Assembly (NCBI GenBank): GCA_023422955.1
Contig: JAFAGG010000057.1
Coordinates: 1-13,523 of the forward strand
DNA: 13,523 bases
Reading direction: 5' to 3'
Source: Pseudomonadota bacterium
Lineage (GTDB): Bacteria; Pseudomonadota; Gammaproteobacteria; Burkholderiales; Burkholderiaceae_D
Shown here: piece by piece, positions 6,205 through 12,423 of the stretch
How the letters are laid out: each line of letters begins with the position of its first letter
Position numbering within the stretch: the stretch's first letter is position 1
Made by a program: the position numbers and the translations under genes
The notes under the pieces: generated by a model
Told to the model about the DNA's origin: nothing
Database searches by the model: none
The model's input: the letters and a program-made list of their open reading frames with translations, nothing else

Positions 6205-7446
6205 ATGAACAAGAATTCACGCTACGGCTTCACCACTACCATCCTGCACAGCGACCGCCAGAAGACGATCGAGCATGGTTCGGTGCATAAACCCATCCAT
6301 ACTTCGGTGACGTTCGGCTATGCCGATGCGCGCGAACTGGCCGCCGTGTTCCAGGGTCGCAAGCCGGGTTTTCGTTATGGCCGCCAGGGCAATCCCACCG
6401 TGGCCGCACTGGAAGACAAGATCACGCGCATGGAAAACGGTTTTGCCACCACCTGCTTTGCTACCGGCATGGCGGCGATTGCGGCGGTGGTGCAGGCCTT
6501 GCTGCGCGAAGGCGACCATGTCGTGTCGTCGGCATTCTTGTTCGGCAATACCAATAGCCTGTGGCAAACCGTGAATGGGCAGGGCGTGAAAGTATCGCTG
6601 GGCGATGCGACCGATGTGGCGAACGTGGAAGCCGCACTCACGCCGGCTACGCGCATGGTGTTCGTGGAAACGATCGCCAACCCGCGCACGCAGATCGCCG
6701 ACTTGAAGCGCATCGGCGACCTGTGCCGCGAGCGCGGCTTGCTGTATGTGGTCGACAATACCCTGACTTCGCCTTACCTGTTTCAGCCCAAGGAGGTCGG
6801 CGCCAGCCTGGTCGTCAATGCGCTGACCAAGTTCATAGGTGGGCATGGCAACGCGCTGGGCGGCAGCCTGACCGATACCGGGCTTTACGACTGGAGCTTG
6901 TTTCCCAACATCTTCGACAGCTACAAGCGTTTTCCTACCGAGCAATGGGGCATTTCCCAGATCCGGGCCAAGTCGCTGCGCGATTTCGGCGCGACGCTGG
7001 GACCGGAAGCTGCGCATCATCTCGCTGTCGGCGCCGAGACCATGGCCTTGCGCATGGAGCGCGAATGCGCCAATGCCGCCGCGCTGGCCAGCATGCTGGC
7101 AGCCGATGAGCGCGTGGCAGCGGTGTATTACCCGGGACTCGCCGAACATCCACAGCACGCGCTGGCGTCCGAATTGTTCCGCGCACACGGCAGCCTGTTC
7201 AGCTTCGAACTGAAGGAAGGAATGGACTGCTTCGATTTTCTGAATCGTTTGCAACTGGCTATCCCTGCCAGCAATCTCGGCGATACGCGCACCCTGATCA
7301 TTCCTGTCGCTCACACCATTTTCTATGAGATGGGGCCGGAGCGGCGTGCCAGCATGGGCATCGCGGAATCGCTGATACGGGTTTCGGTCGGCATTGAAGA
7401 CGCCGACGACCTGCTGCAGGATTTCCGCCAGGCTTTGGCGGCCTGA
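6205..7446 (+). CDS. PLP-dependent cystathionine gamma-synthase family enzyme (Cys/Met metabolism)
   Basis: This 413-residue protein has the Cys/Met-metabolism PLP fold of cystathionine gamma-synthases and O-acylhomoserine sulfhydrylases. Visible sites are FRYGRQGNPT (57-65) with Tyr58 and Arg60, which reach the neighbouring subunit's PLP phosphate; ATGMAAI (86-92); VDNTLTSP (183-190) with Asp184 for the PLP ring nitrogen; NALTKFIGGHG with Lys209 as the Schiff-base lysine; and SLIRVSVGIEDADDL near the end, whose Arg binds the substrate carboxylate. It likely acts on an activated homoserine or a sulfur amino acid. The exact reaction cannot be read from sequence: it differs from the MetZ sequences I know, so I give no symbol. 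In-frame ATGs at 6157 and 6169 would add 16 or 12 residues. I chose 6205 because the text after it (YGFTTTILHSDR) looks like the family's usual beginning, AGG (6196-6198) precedes it, and the possible promoter overlaps 6157. It converges on the LOG-family gene. Confidence 0.88.
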   Translation: MNKNSRYGFTTTILHSDRQKTIEHGSVHKPIHTSVTFGYADARELAAVFQGRKPGFRYGRQGNPTVAALEDKITRMENGFATTCFATGMAAIAAVVQALLREGDHVVSSAFLFGNTNSLWQTVNGQGVKVSLGDATDVANVEAALTPATRMVFVETIANPRTQIADLKRIGDLCRERGLLYVVDNTLTSPYLFQPKEVGASLVVNALTKFIGGHGNALGGSLTDTGLYDWSLFPNIFDSYKRFPTEQWGISQIRAKSLRDFGATLGPEAAHHLAVGAETMALRMERECANAAALASMLAADERVAAVYYPGLAEHPQHALASELFRAHGSLFSFELKEGMDCFDFLNRLQLAIPASNLGDTRTLIIPVAHTIFYEMGPERRASMGIAESLIRVSVGIEDADDLLQDFRQALAA

Positions 7447-7447
7447 G

Positions 7448-7480
7448 TGTAGCTCGGCTGTAGTTCGGCTGTAGTTCGGC
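7448..7480. repeat. Three tandem 11-bp repeats between convergent genes
   Basis: TGTAGCTCGGC (7448-7458) is followed by two identical copies of TGTAGTTCGGC (7459-7469, 7470-7480); the first copy differs at one base. The array fills 33 of the 34 bases between the stop codon of the PLP-enzyme gene and that of the LOG gene on the other strand. It is not a hairpin, so it does not look like a terminator. Confidence 0.9.
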
Positions 7481-8089
7481 TTACGGCAGCACTTGCTGCG
7501 CCGTCGCCTGGTTCAGCCACTTGGATGCAGCTTTGGGTTCGAAAGCCTGCATGTGCTGCAGCAGCATGGCCGGCGTGTCGGCGTGGACCAGCAATTCCGC
7601 GTGCTCGGGCTTCACGAAGCGCTGCGATACCAGGTGCTGCATGAAATCAAGCAAGGCTTGATAGAAACCGTCTACGTTAAGTAGGCCGATGGGCTTGTCA
7701 TGAAAACCCAGCTGCGACCAGGTCAGCACTTCAAACAATTCTTCCAGCGTGCCCATGCCGCCGGGCATCGCGATAAAGCCATCCGACAGGTCCGCCATCA
7801 TCGCCTTGCGTTCATGCATGTCCTTTACCACATGCAGCTTGGTGAGTTCGAGATGGCCGACTTCCTTTCTCATCAGCGCCTGCGGAATCACGCCGGTGAC
7901 TTTCATGCCGAGCTGCAGCATTTCATTGGCAACGATACCCATCAGGCCGATATTGCCGCCGCCGTAAATCAGGTTGATGTTGGCGGCTGCCAGTGTGCGG
8001 GCCAGTTCGCGCGCTGCGTCGGTGTACACAGGCGAAGCGCCGACAGATGAGCCGCAGTAAACGCAGAGGGATTGGAAGGTGCGAGGCAT
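7481..8089 (-). CDS. LOG family protein (cytokinin riboside 5'-monophosphate phosphoribohydrolase type)
   Basis: This 202-residue protein is a clear LOG-family member (TIGR00730 type). It shows the CVYCGSSVGASPVY start (9-22), the IYGGGNIGLMG nucleotide-binding loop (41-51), HERKAMM with Arg94-Lys95 (92-98) and the signature PGGMGTLEELFE (109-120) with catalytic glutamates. Enzymes of this family cleave nucleoside 5'-monophosphates into base and ribose 5-phosphate. In plants and some plant-associated bacteria this releases active cytokinin, but in most bacteria the true role is unclear, so a hormone role should not be assumed. It is the last gene of a leftward run (RDD protein, hydrolase, LOG), 63 bp after the hydrolase gene. 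No strong ribosome site precedes the ATG. A weak -10-like TACAAT lies in the gap before it (8122-8127). Confidence 0.93.
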   Translation of the reverse strand: MPRTFQSLCVYCGSSVGASPVYTDAARELARTLAAANINLIYGGGNIGLMGIVANEMLQLGMKVTGVIPQALMRKEVGHLELTKLHVVKDMHERKAMMADLSDGFIAMPGGMGTLEELFEVLTWSQLGFHDKPIGLLNVDGFYQALLDFMQHLVSQRFVKPEHAELLVHADTPAMLLQHMQAFEPKAASKWLNQATAQQVLP

Positions 8090-8121
8090 GTGATAAACGT
8101 GGTTCGGTGAAAACGAAGCTT

Positions 8122-8127
8122 ATTGTA
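8122..8127 (-). promoter_or_regulatory. Possible -10 box for the LOG gene
   Basis: Read leftward, TACAAT matches the -10 consensus at five of six positions and lies 32 bases before the LOG start codon. No good -35 sits 16-18 bp upstream. The LOG gene may instead be read from the hydrolase transcript. Confidence 0.2.
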
Positions 8128-8152
8128 GGCGATAGGGAGGCGGGCGATAGGC

Positions 8153-9109
8153 TTATGTCGTCCGGGCCGAATCGGTGCTCGTATCAGTGGCAAGGATTTC
8201 CCGTATCACGCATTCCTGTATCGCCGGCGTAGAGGCAAGCGCTACATGGCCTATGCCTCTGAAAGGAATATTCTTCGCGCCTGGCAGCACAGACGAACTT
8301 TGCGGTGCAATGATGTTGTCATGCAGGGAATAAAGAGAAACGAAGCGGGGCATGCGCTGCTCGCTTTCGCTGTCCTGCAGCCGGCATAACCATTCGCTGG
8401 CCTGTCCTTCCTGCGCCTTGCCGCTCCATCGCATCTGCTGCGAATTCATACCCAAACCGAAATTGGCCAGTCCCGTGCCGCGGTGCGGCGAACCCAGCGT
8501 GATGACTTTCGCTATCCTTGCATCGCCTGCCGCGCGCAGGTAGGCGCGCGCTACCAGTCCGCCCATGCTGTGCGCGACGATGATGATTGTTTCGTGTCCC
8601 GTTTCTGCGCACAGCGCATTGACCGCATCGCGCAGGCGAGGTATGTAGTCATCGATATCGCCGAACAGCGGTTCCAGGTCGATGGCGTGATGCGTGATAT
8701 GCGCGGCTGTCAGCGCCTTGCTCATGCCATGCCAGTAGCCGCTGTTGCAGCCGTAACCGTGTATCAGCAGCACCGGAAGACCGATGGGATCGACAGCGGG
8801 GCGTCTGGAGAAGGCCAGGAAAGGCATGGACCAGGATGAGCAGTACATCGTGGCCCTGAACTCGCTCAGGTACAAGTGCAGCCATTCAGTCCGGGACAGC
8901 CGGGCGTCTTCAGCGAGCGGGCCGCAGTAATGCCGATTGATGAAAAAATTGTTGGCGGTAATGCCCAGGCGCACCAGCAGTATGAATCCTGGACCCAGCA
9001 CAAGAGAGAGAGGCCAGTCCAGGTGCAGAACCGAATGCGCAGCAAGCGCGATGGCAAATGCGACCAGGCCTTGCAGCAGGAGCAGGAGTCGGGTGAGGAG
9101 GGCGGTCAT
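8153..9109 (-). CDS. Membrane-anchored alpha/beta-hydrolase, lipase-like
   Basis: This 318-residue protein starts with two hydrophobic segments (about 4-24 and 33-50) and no signal-peptide cleavage site that I can see. This suggests an inner-membrane anchor. The hydrolase domain follows: LIHGYGCNSGYW (115-126) gives the HG oxyanion-hole motif, AHSMGGL (179-185) holds the nucleophile Ser181, SLHDNII (261-267) offers Asp264, and GIGHVAL (285-291) offers His288, completing a Ser-Asp-His triad. ITLGSPHRGTGLANFG (203-218) is typical of triacylglycerol lipases and PGAP1-like hydrolases. It probably cleaves an ester in a lipid or acyl chain, but the substrate is unknown. It lies 39 bp after the RDD gene and 63 bp before the LOG gene, same strand. 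The ribosome site before the ATG is weak. I cannot tell which side of the membrane the catalytic domain faces. Confidence 0.88.
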   Translation of the reverse strand: MTALLTRLLLLLQGLVAFAIALAAHSVLHLDWPLSLVLGPGFILLVRLGITANNFFINRHYCGPLAEDARLSRTEWLHLYLSEFRATMYCSSWSMPFLAFSRRPAVDPIGLPVLLIHGYGCNSGYWHGMSKALTAAHITHHAIDLEPLFGDIDDYIPRLRDAVNALCAETGHETIIIVAHSMGGLVARAYLRAAGDARIAKVITLGSPHRGTGLANFGLGMNSQQMRWSGKAQEGQASEWLCRLQDSESEQRMPRFVSLYSLHDNIIAPQSSSVLPGAKNIPFRGIGHVALASTPAIQECVIREILATDTSTDSARTT

Positions 9110-9148
9110 GTGCTTTATGGGTAGCGCGTATCCCGCCCGGGCGTCGGC

Positions 9149-9667
9149 TCAGGCAGCAGCCTTTTTGCGGGCGGAAGCCCTGGTTTGGACCAGGCGCGTG
9201 CCGGCCATGCGGTCATGCAGGAATTGTCGTTGCGGATCGAAATAAATGGTCAGTGCCCAGATGATGGTGCTGACCGTGGCGACTATCACCATCATCCAGC
9301 CTTCGGCGCGCAGTGCTGCCGCCAGTGCCAGTCCCGGCACGAACCACAGCCAGCTCAGCACATAGCGAAATGCGGCGCGCCGCATCGATAATGGTCGGCC
9401 GTCGGCAGTGACTACCTTGACGTGCCAGGTCTTCATCGGCAGCGTCTGTCCGCCATGCGCCCAGAACCAGATGAAATAAGCGCCCAGCACGAAGAACAGC
9501 CAGTACTGCATCGCATGGCGCAGTTGGAGCGCATGGGTTTGCTGCAAGATGACGGAGAAGGCCAGGCCGGCGGTAAAGACGATGCCGAACAGCAGCGTGC
9601 CTTCATAGATCATGACGGCAATGCGGCGTTTCAGCGAAGGAGTGGGAAGCGATTCTGGCTTGTTCAT
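9149..9667 (-). CDS. RDD family integral membrane protein
   Basis: This 172-residue protein has a short cytoplasmic start, hydrophobic segments at about 18-41, 53-70, 101-119 and 123-142, and a basic tail (ASARKKAAA). The RDD family pattern is visible: SLKRRIAVMIYEG (11-23), where the usual Asp is replaced by Tyr-Glu; GGQTLPMKTWHVKVV (72-86); RAAFRYVLSWLWFVPG (97-112); and DPQRQFLHDRMAGTRLV (144-160) at the C-terminus. Members are small membrane proteins of mostly unknown function, with a few linked to ion or proton antiport. No specific activity can be given here. It is the first gene of the leftward run and diverges from the ilv operon. The ATG has only a weak ribosome site. A weak extended -10 (TGCTAGCAT read leftward, 9745-9753) could drive it. 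Confidence 0.9.
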   Translation of the reverse strand: MNKPESLPTPSLKRRIAVMIYEGTLLFGIVFTAGLAFSVILQQTHALQLRHAMQYWLFFVLGAYFIWFWAHGGQTLPMKTWHVKVVTADGRPLSMRRAAFRYVLSWLWFVPGLALAAALRAEGWMMVIVATVSTIIWALTIYFDPQRQFLHDRMAGTRLVQTRASARKKAAA

Positions 9668-9785
9668 TATTCAATACCGAGGCGTAGCGCTGCGTCTTGC
9701 CGCGCGCAAAAGAAAAAGGCTGCGACGATTCGCAAATGGAGCGCATGCTAGCAAAAAAGCGACTTCCTGTGCTGAAAAAGGGAAG

Positions 9786-9810
9786 AAAATCCTTGATTTC
9801 TAAGGGTTTT
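9786..9810. repeat. Inverted repeat in the RDD-ilvB gap
   Basis: AAAATCCTT (9786-9794) pairs with AAGGGTTTT (9802-9810) as a 9-bp stem with one G-T wobble and a 7-nt loop. It lies 14 bp upstream of the candidate ilvB -35. It could be a regulator site or a weak hairpin; neither flanking gene ends here, so a terminator role is unlikely. Confidence 0.4.
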
Positions 9811-9823
9811 CATGAGATTCGGC

Positions 9824-9852
9824 TTGACCAAAATCATGCAAAGCATTAACGT
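9824..9852 (+). promoter_or_regulatory. Predicted promoter for the ilvBHC operon
   Basis: TTGACC (9824-9829, five of six) and TAACGT (9847-9852, three of six) are 17 bp apart. Transcription would begin near 9859, leaving a leader of about 318 nt before ilvB. The -35 is strong and the -10 weak, so the call is tentative. Confidence 0.4.
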
Positions 9853-9870
9853 ATTACACCCTTCGCAATC

Positions 9871-9966
9871 ATGAAGGCACTACCGGTCTTTCGCCGCGAC
9901 GCACCCCGCCGCCCAACGACAAGACGCGCTGCAATAGCAATCATTTGCGCAAGCTGTTTGTTCTAA
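9871..9966 (+). CDS. Possible ilv leader peptide (31 codons)
   Basis: The ORF begins with ATG a dozen bases after the predicted transcription start and encodes 31 residues: an Arg/Pro-rich first part, then AAIAIICASCLF before the TAA stop. Three Ile codons (ATA, ATC, ATT) within four positions, plus a late Leu, is the type of content expected of a leader peptide sensing branched-chain aminoacyl-tRNA. Against this, there is no clear ribosome site and the run of regulatory codons is short compared with E. coli IvbL or IlvL. Inverted repeats follow downstream, one of them ending in five T residues (10049-10053), as attenuation would need. I treat it as a candidate only. Confidence 0.3.
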   Translation: MKALPVFRRDAPRRPTTRRAAIAIICASCLF

Positions 9967-10017
9967 CCCGCGCCACAAGCGTGAGGAATCAACGCTGCAC
10001 TGCAGGAATTCCGGCTG

Positions 10018-10053
10018 AACGAGTCGCGACTAGCGCCTTGTTGAATCGTTTTT
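10018..10053 (+). terminator. Weak possible attenuator hairpin in the ilvB leader
   Basis: AACGA (10018-10022) can pair with TCGTT (10046-10050), with a small GCG/CGC pairing inside, and is followed directly by T residues up to 10053. It lies about 50 bases after the leader ORF stop. The stem is short with a wide loop, so on its own it would be a weak terminator. Confidence 0.2.
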
Positions 10054-10176
10054 ACGAAGACGTGACGACACGACGTGACCCGCACAAAAAAGGGAAGCCC
10101 CGAGCCTGTAATGCCGCCTGTTTCCGCAAGGGGAGAGCATCCGATCAATTTCCAATGGACCTTGAAAGGACATAGT

Positions 10177-11892
10177 ATGAGTAACGAAATCACAGGCGCG
10201 GAAATCGTCGTGCGCTGTCTTGCCGAAGAAGGAGTCGAACATGTGTTCGGTTATCCCGGCGGCGCAGTGCTCTACATTTACGATGCAATCTACAATCAGG
10301 ACAAGTTCCAGCACGTGCTGGTACGTCATGAACAGGCAGCGGTTCACGCTGCCGATGCCTATTCCCGCTGTTCCGAAAAAGTCGGCGTTGCCATCGTAAC
10401 CTCCGGCCCCGGCGTCACCAATGCGGTGACCGGCCTGGCCACGGCTTACATGGATTCGATTCCGATGGTGATCATCTCCGGCCAGGTGCCGAGTCATGCC
10501 ATCGGCCAGGATGCCTTCCAGGAATGCGATACCGTCGGCATCACGCGTCCCTGCGTGAAGCACAATTTCCTTGTCAAGGATGTCAAGGATCTGGCTGCGA
10601 CGATGAAGAAGGCGTTCTATATCGCCACCACCGGCCGTCCCGGCCCGGTACTGGTCGATATTCCGAAAGACATTACCGTACAAAAAGCCGCATTCGATTA
10701 TCCGAAGGAAGTCGAAATGCGTTCCTACAAGCCGGTCGACAAGGGCCATTCCGGTCAGATCCGCAAGGCGCTGCAACTGCTGCTGACGGCGGAACGCCCG
10801 ATGATCTATACCGGCGGCGGCGTGATTCTCGCCAATGCGGCGCCCGAGTTGAATGAGCTGGTGGACAAGCTGGGTTATCCCTGCACCAACACGCTGATGG
10901 GCCTGGGCGGCTATCGCTCAACCAGCGACAAGTTCGTCGGCATGCCCGGTATGCACGGCACTTACGAAGCCAACATGGCGATGCAGCATTGCGATGTGCT
11001 GATTGCGATCGGCGCGCGTTTCGATGACCGCGTGATCGGCAATCCCAAGCACTTCTCTTCGTATGCGCGCAAGATCATTCATATCGACATCGATCCTTCC
11101 TCGATTTCCAAGCGCGTGAAGGTCGACATTCCCATCGTGGGCAATGTGAAAGATGTGCTGAAGGATTTGCTGTCGCAGCTTGATGCGGCAGAAGCCAAGC
11201 CCAACGGCGCAGCGCTGGATGCCTGGTGGAAGCAGATCAATGAATGGCGCGGCCGCGATTGCCTGAAATACACCAACTCCAGCGAAGTGATCAAGCCGCA
11301 GTACGTGGTGCAAAAGTTGTGGGATGTGACCAAGGGCGATGCCTTCATTACTTCCGACGTCGGTCAGCACCAGATGTGGGCGGCGCAATATTATGGCTTC
11401 GATAAGCCGCGTCGCTGGCTCAATTCCGGCGGCCTGGGCACCATGGGTGTAGGCTTGCCGTACGCGATGGGCGCGCAGATGGCGCATCCCGGTGCCGATG
11501 TGGCCTGCATCACCGGCGAAGCCTCGATACAGATGTGCATACAGGAACTCGCCACCTGCAAGCAGTATCACCTGACGCCGAAAATCATTTTGCTGAACAA
11601 TCGTTTCCTCGGCATGGTGCGCCAGTGGCAGCAGATCGAATACGGTTCGCGTTACTCCGAGTCCTACATGGACTCCCTGCCAGACTTCAACAAGCTGGCC
11701 GAATCCTTCGGCCACGTGGGCATGAAGATCGAAAATCCGAACGATGTGGAAGGCGCGTTGAAAGAAGCCTTCGGCATGAAGGACAGGCTGGTGTTCATGA
11801 ACTTCATTACGGATCAAACCGAGAACGTCTGGCCTATGGTCAAGGCGGGCAAGGGCTTGACTGAAATGCTGCTCGGTTCGGAGGATCTGTAA
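10177..11892 (+). CDS. ilvB: Acetolactate synthase, large (catalytic) subunit
   Basis: With IlvH this TPP enzyme joins two pyruvates to acetolactate (valine/leucine path) or pyruvate and 2-ketobutyrate to acetohydroxybutyrate (isoleucine path). The 571-residue protein has the three domains expected: an N-terminal TPP pyrimidine-binding domain with GYPGGAVL and catalytic Glu52 in RHEQAAVHAADAY; a central FAD-type domain (about 190-340, MIYTGGGV, IGARFDDRV); and a C-terminal TPP domain. The TPP/Mg motif, normally GDG...NN, reads GEA (447-449) ... NN (474-475), with Asp to Glu and Gly to Ala. Everything around it is normal. The start is the ATG at 10177, preceded by AAAGGA (10165-10170); the frame is open further up but that stretch lacks family similarity. 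It overlaps ilvH by one base (TAATG), so translation is coupled. A structured leader suggests attenuation-like control. Confidence 0.97.
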   Translation: MSNEITGAEIVVRCLAEEGVEHVFGYPGGAVLYIYDAIYNQDKFQHVLVRHEQAAVHAADAYSRCSEKVGVAIVTSGPGVTNAVTGLATAYMDSIPMVIISGQVPSHAIGQDAFQECDTVGITRPCVKHNFLVKDVKDLAATMKKAFYIATTGRPGPVLVDIPKDITVQKAAFDYPKEVEMRSYKPVDKGHSGQIRKALQLLLTAERPMIYTGGGVILANAAPELNELVDKLGYPCTNTLMGLGGYRSTSDKFVGMPGMHGTYEANMAMQHCDVLIAIGARFDDRVIGNPKHFSSYARKIIHIDIDPSSISKRVKVDIPIVGNVKDVLKDLLSQLDAAEAKPNGAALDAWWKQINEWRGRDCLKYTNSSEVIKPQYVVQKLWDVTKGDAFITSDVGQHQMWAAQYYGFDKPRRWLNSGGLGTMGVGLPYAMGAQMAHPGADVACITGEASIQMCIQELATCKQYHLTPKIILLNNRFLGMVRQWQQIEYGSRYSESYMDSLPDFNKLAESFGHVGMKIENPNDVEGALKEAFGMKDRLVFMNFITDQTENVWPMVKAGKGLTEMLLGSEDL

Positions 11893-12383
11893 TGCGTCAC
11901 ATTATTTCTGTATTGCTGGAAAACGAAGCGGGTGCCTTGTCGCGCGTGGTGGGACTGTTCTCCGCTCGCGCCTACAACATCGAAACCCTGACGGTCGCGC
12001 CGACCGAAGACCCGACGCTGTCGCGCATGACCATCGTGACCTCCGGTTCCGACGACGTGATCGAACAGATCACCAAGCATCTGAATCGCCTGATCGAAGT
12101 CGTGAAGGTGGTAGACCTCTCCGAAGGCGCTTACATCGAGCGCGAGCTCATGCTGGTCAAGGTCAGGGCAGTCGGCAAGGAGCGCGAAGAAATGAAGCGC
12201 ACCGCCGACATCTTCCGCGGCAGCATCATCGACGTGACCGACAAGAGCTATACCATCGAACTGACCGGCAACAAGGGCAAGCTGGATGCCTTCATCGAAT
12301 CCATCGACCGCAGCCTGATCCTGGAAACCGTGCGTACCGGCGGTTCCGGCATCGGTCGTGGCGAGCGCATCCTTAAAATCTGA
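11892..12383 (+). CDS. ilvH: Acetolactate synthase, small (regulatory) subunit
   Basis: IlvH binds the catalytic subunit, raises its activity and confers feedback inhibition by valine. The 163-residue length is normal. The N-terminal ACT domain (about 2-76) carries ISVLLENEAGALSRVVGLFS and RAYNIETLTVAPTED. The residues known from E. coli IlvH to matter for valine binding are present (Asn11, Gly14, Asn29), so the enzyme is probably valine sensitive. The C-terminal domain (about 82-160) shows ERELMLVKVRA, DIFRGSIIDV and YTIELTGNKGKLDAFI, typical of the family. The ATG overlaps the ilvB stop by one base, which implies translational coupling and matched subunit amounts. ilvC follows after a 40-bp gap. 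Confidence 0.97.
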   Translation: MRHIISVLLENEAGALSRVVGLFSARAYNIETLTVAPTEDPTLSRMTIVTSGSDDVIEQITKHLNRLIEVVKVVDLSEGAYIERELMLVKVRAVGKEREEMKRTADIFRGSIIDVTDKSYTIELTGNKGKLDAFIESIDRSLILETVRTGGSGIGRGERILKI

Positions 12384-12423
12384 TTCAACCAAAAACAACC
12401 CCTATTTATTTGTTAGGAACATC

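Larger units (their letters stand above)
9668..10176. other. Intergenic region between divergent RDD gene and ilvB, with the ilvB leader
   Basis: This 509-bp gap holds no conserved gene that I recognise. The left part (9668-9820) contains A/T-rich runs and a weak leftward -10. The right part (about 9859-10176) is the probable ilvB leader of some 300 nt. It carries a 31-codon ORF at 9871-9966; small inverted repeats (AGCGT/ACGCT at 9978-9996, GGAATTCC at 10005-10012, AACGA/TCGTT at 10018-10050 followed by T residues); a direct repeat ACGTGAC at 10059-10080; and a conserved-looking C/G-rich stretch at 10093-10135. The ilvB frame is open upstream from a GTG at 10075, but the true start is 10177. 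An RNA-based control element is likely here. Confidence 0.6.

Noticed and set aside
10075..10176. In-frame upstream extension of ilvB from a GTG, adding 34 residues
   Set aside because: The added stretch does not resemble acetolactate synthases, and a good ribosome site (AAAGGA) precedes the ATG at 10177, where the family's usual N-terminus begins. The region is better explained as leader RNA.
12358..12423. Upstream GTG start for ilvC inside the end of ilvH
   Set aside because: It would add 22 residues unlike any ilvC. The ATG at 12424 has a ribosome site and begins MKVFYDKD, the standard N-terminus.
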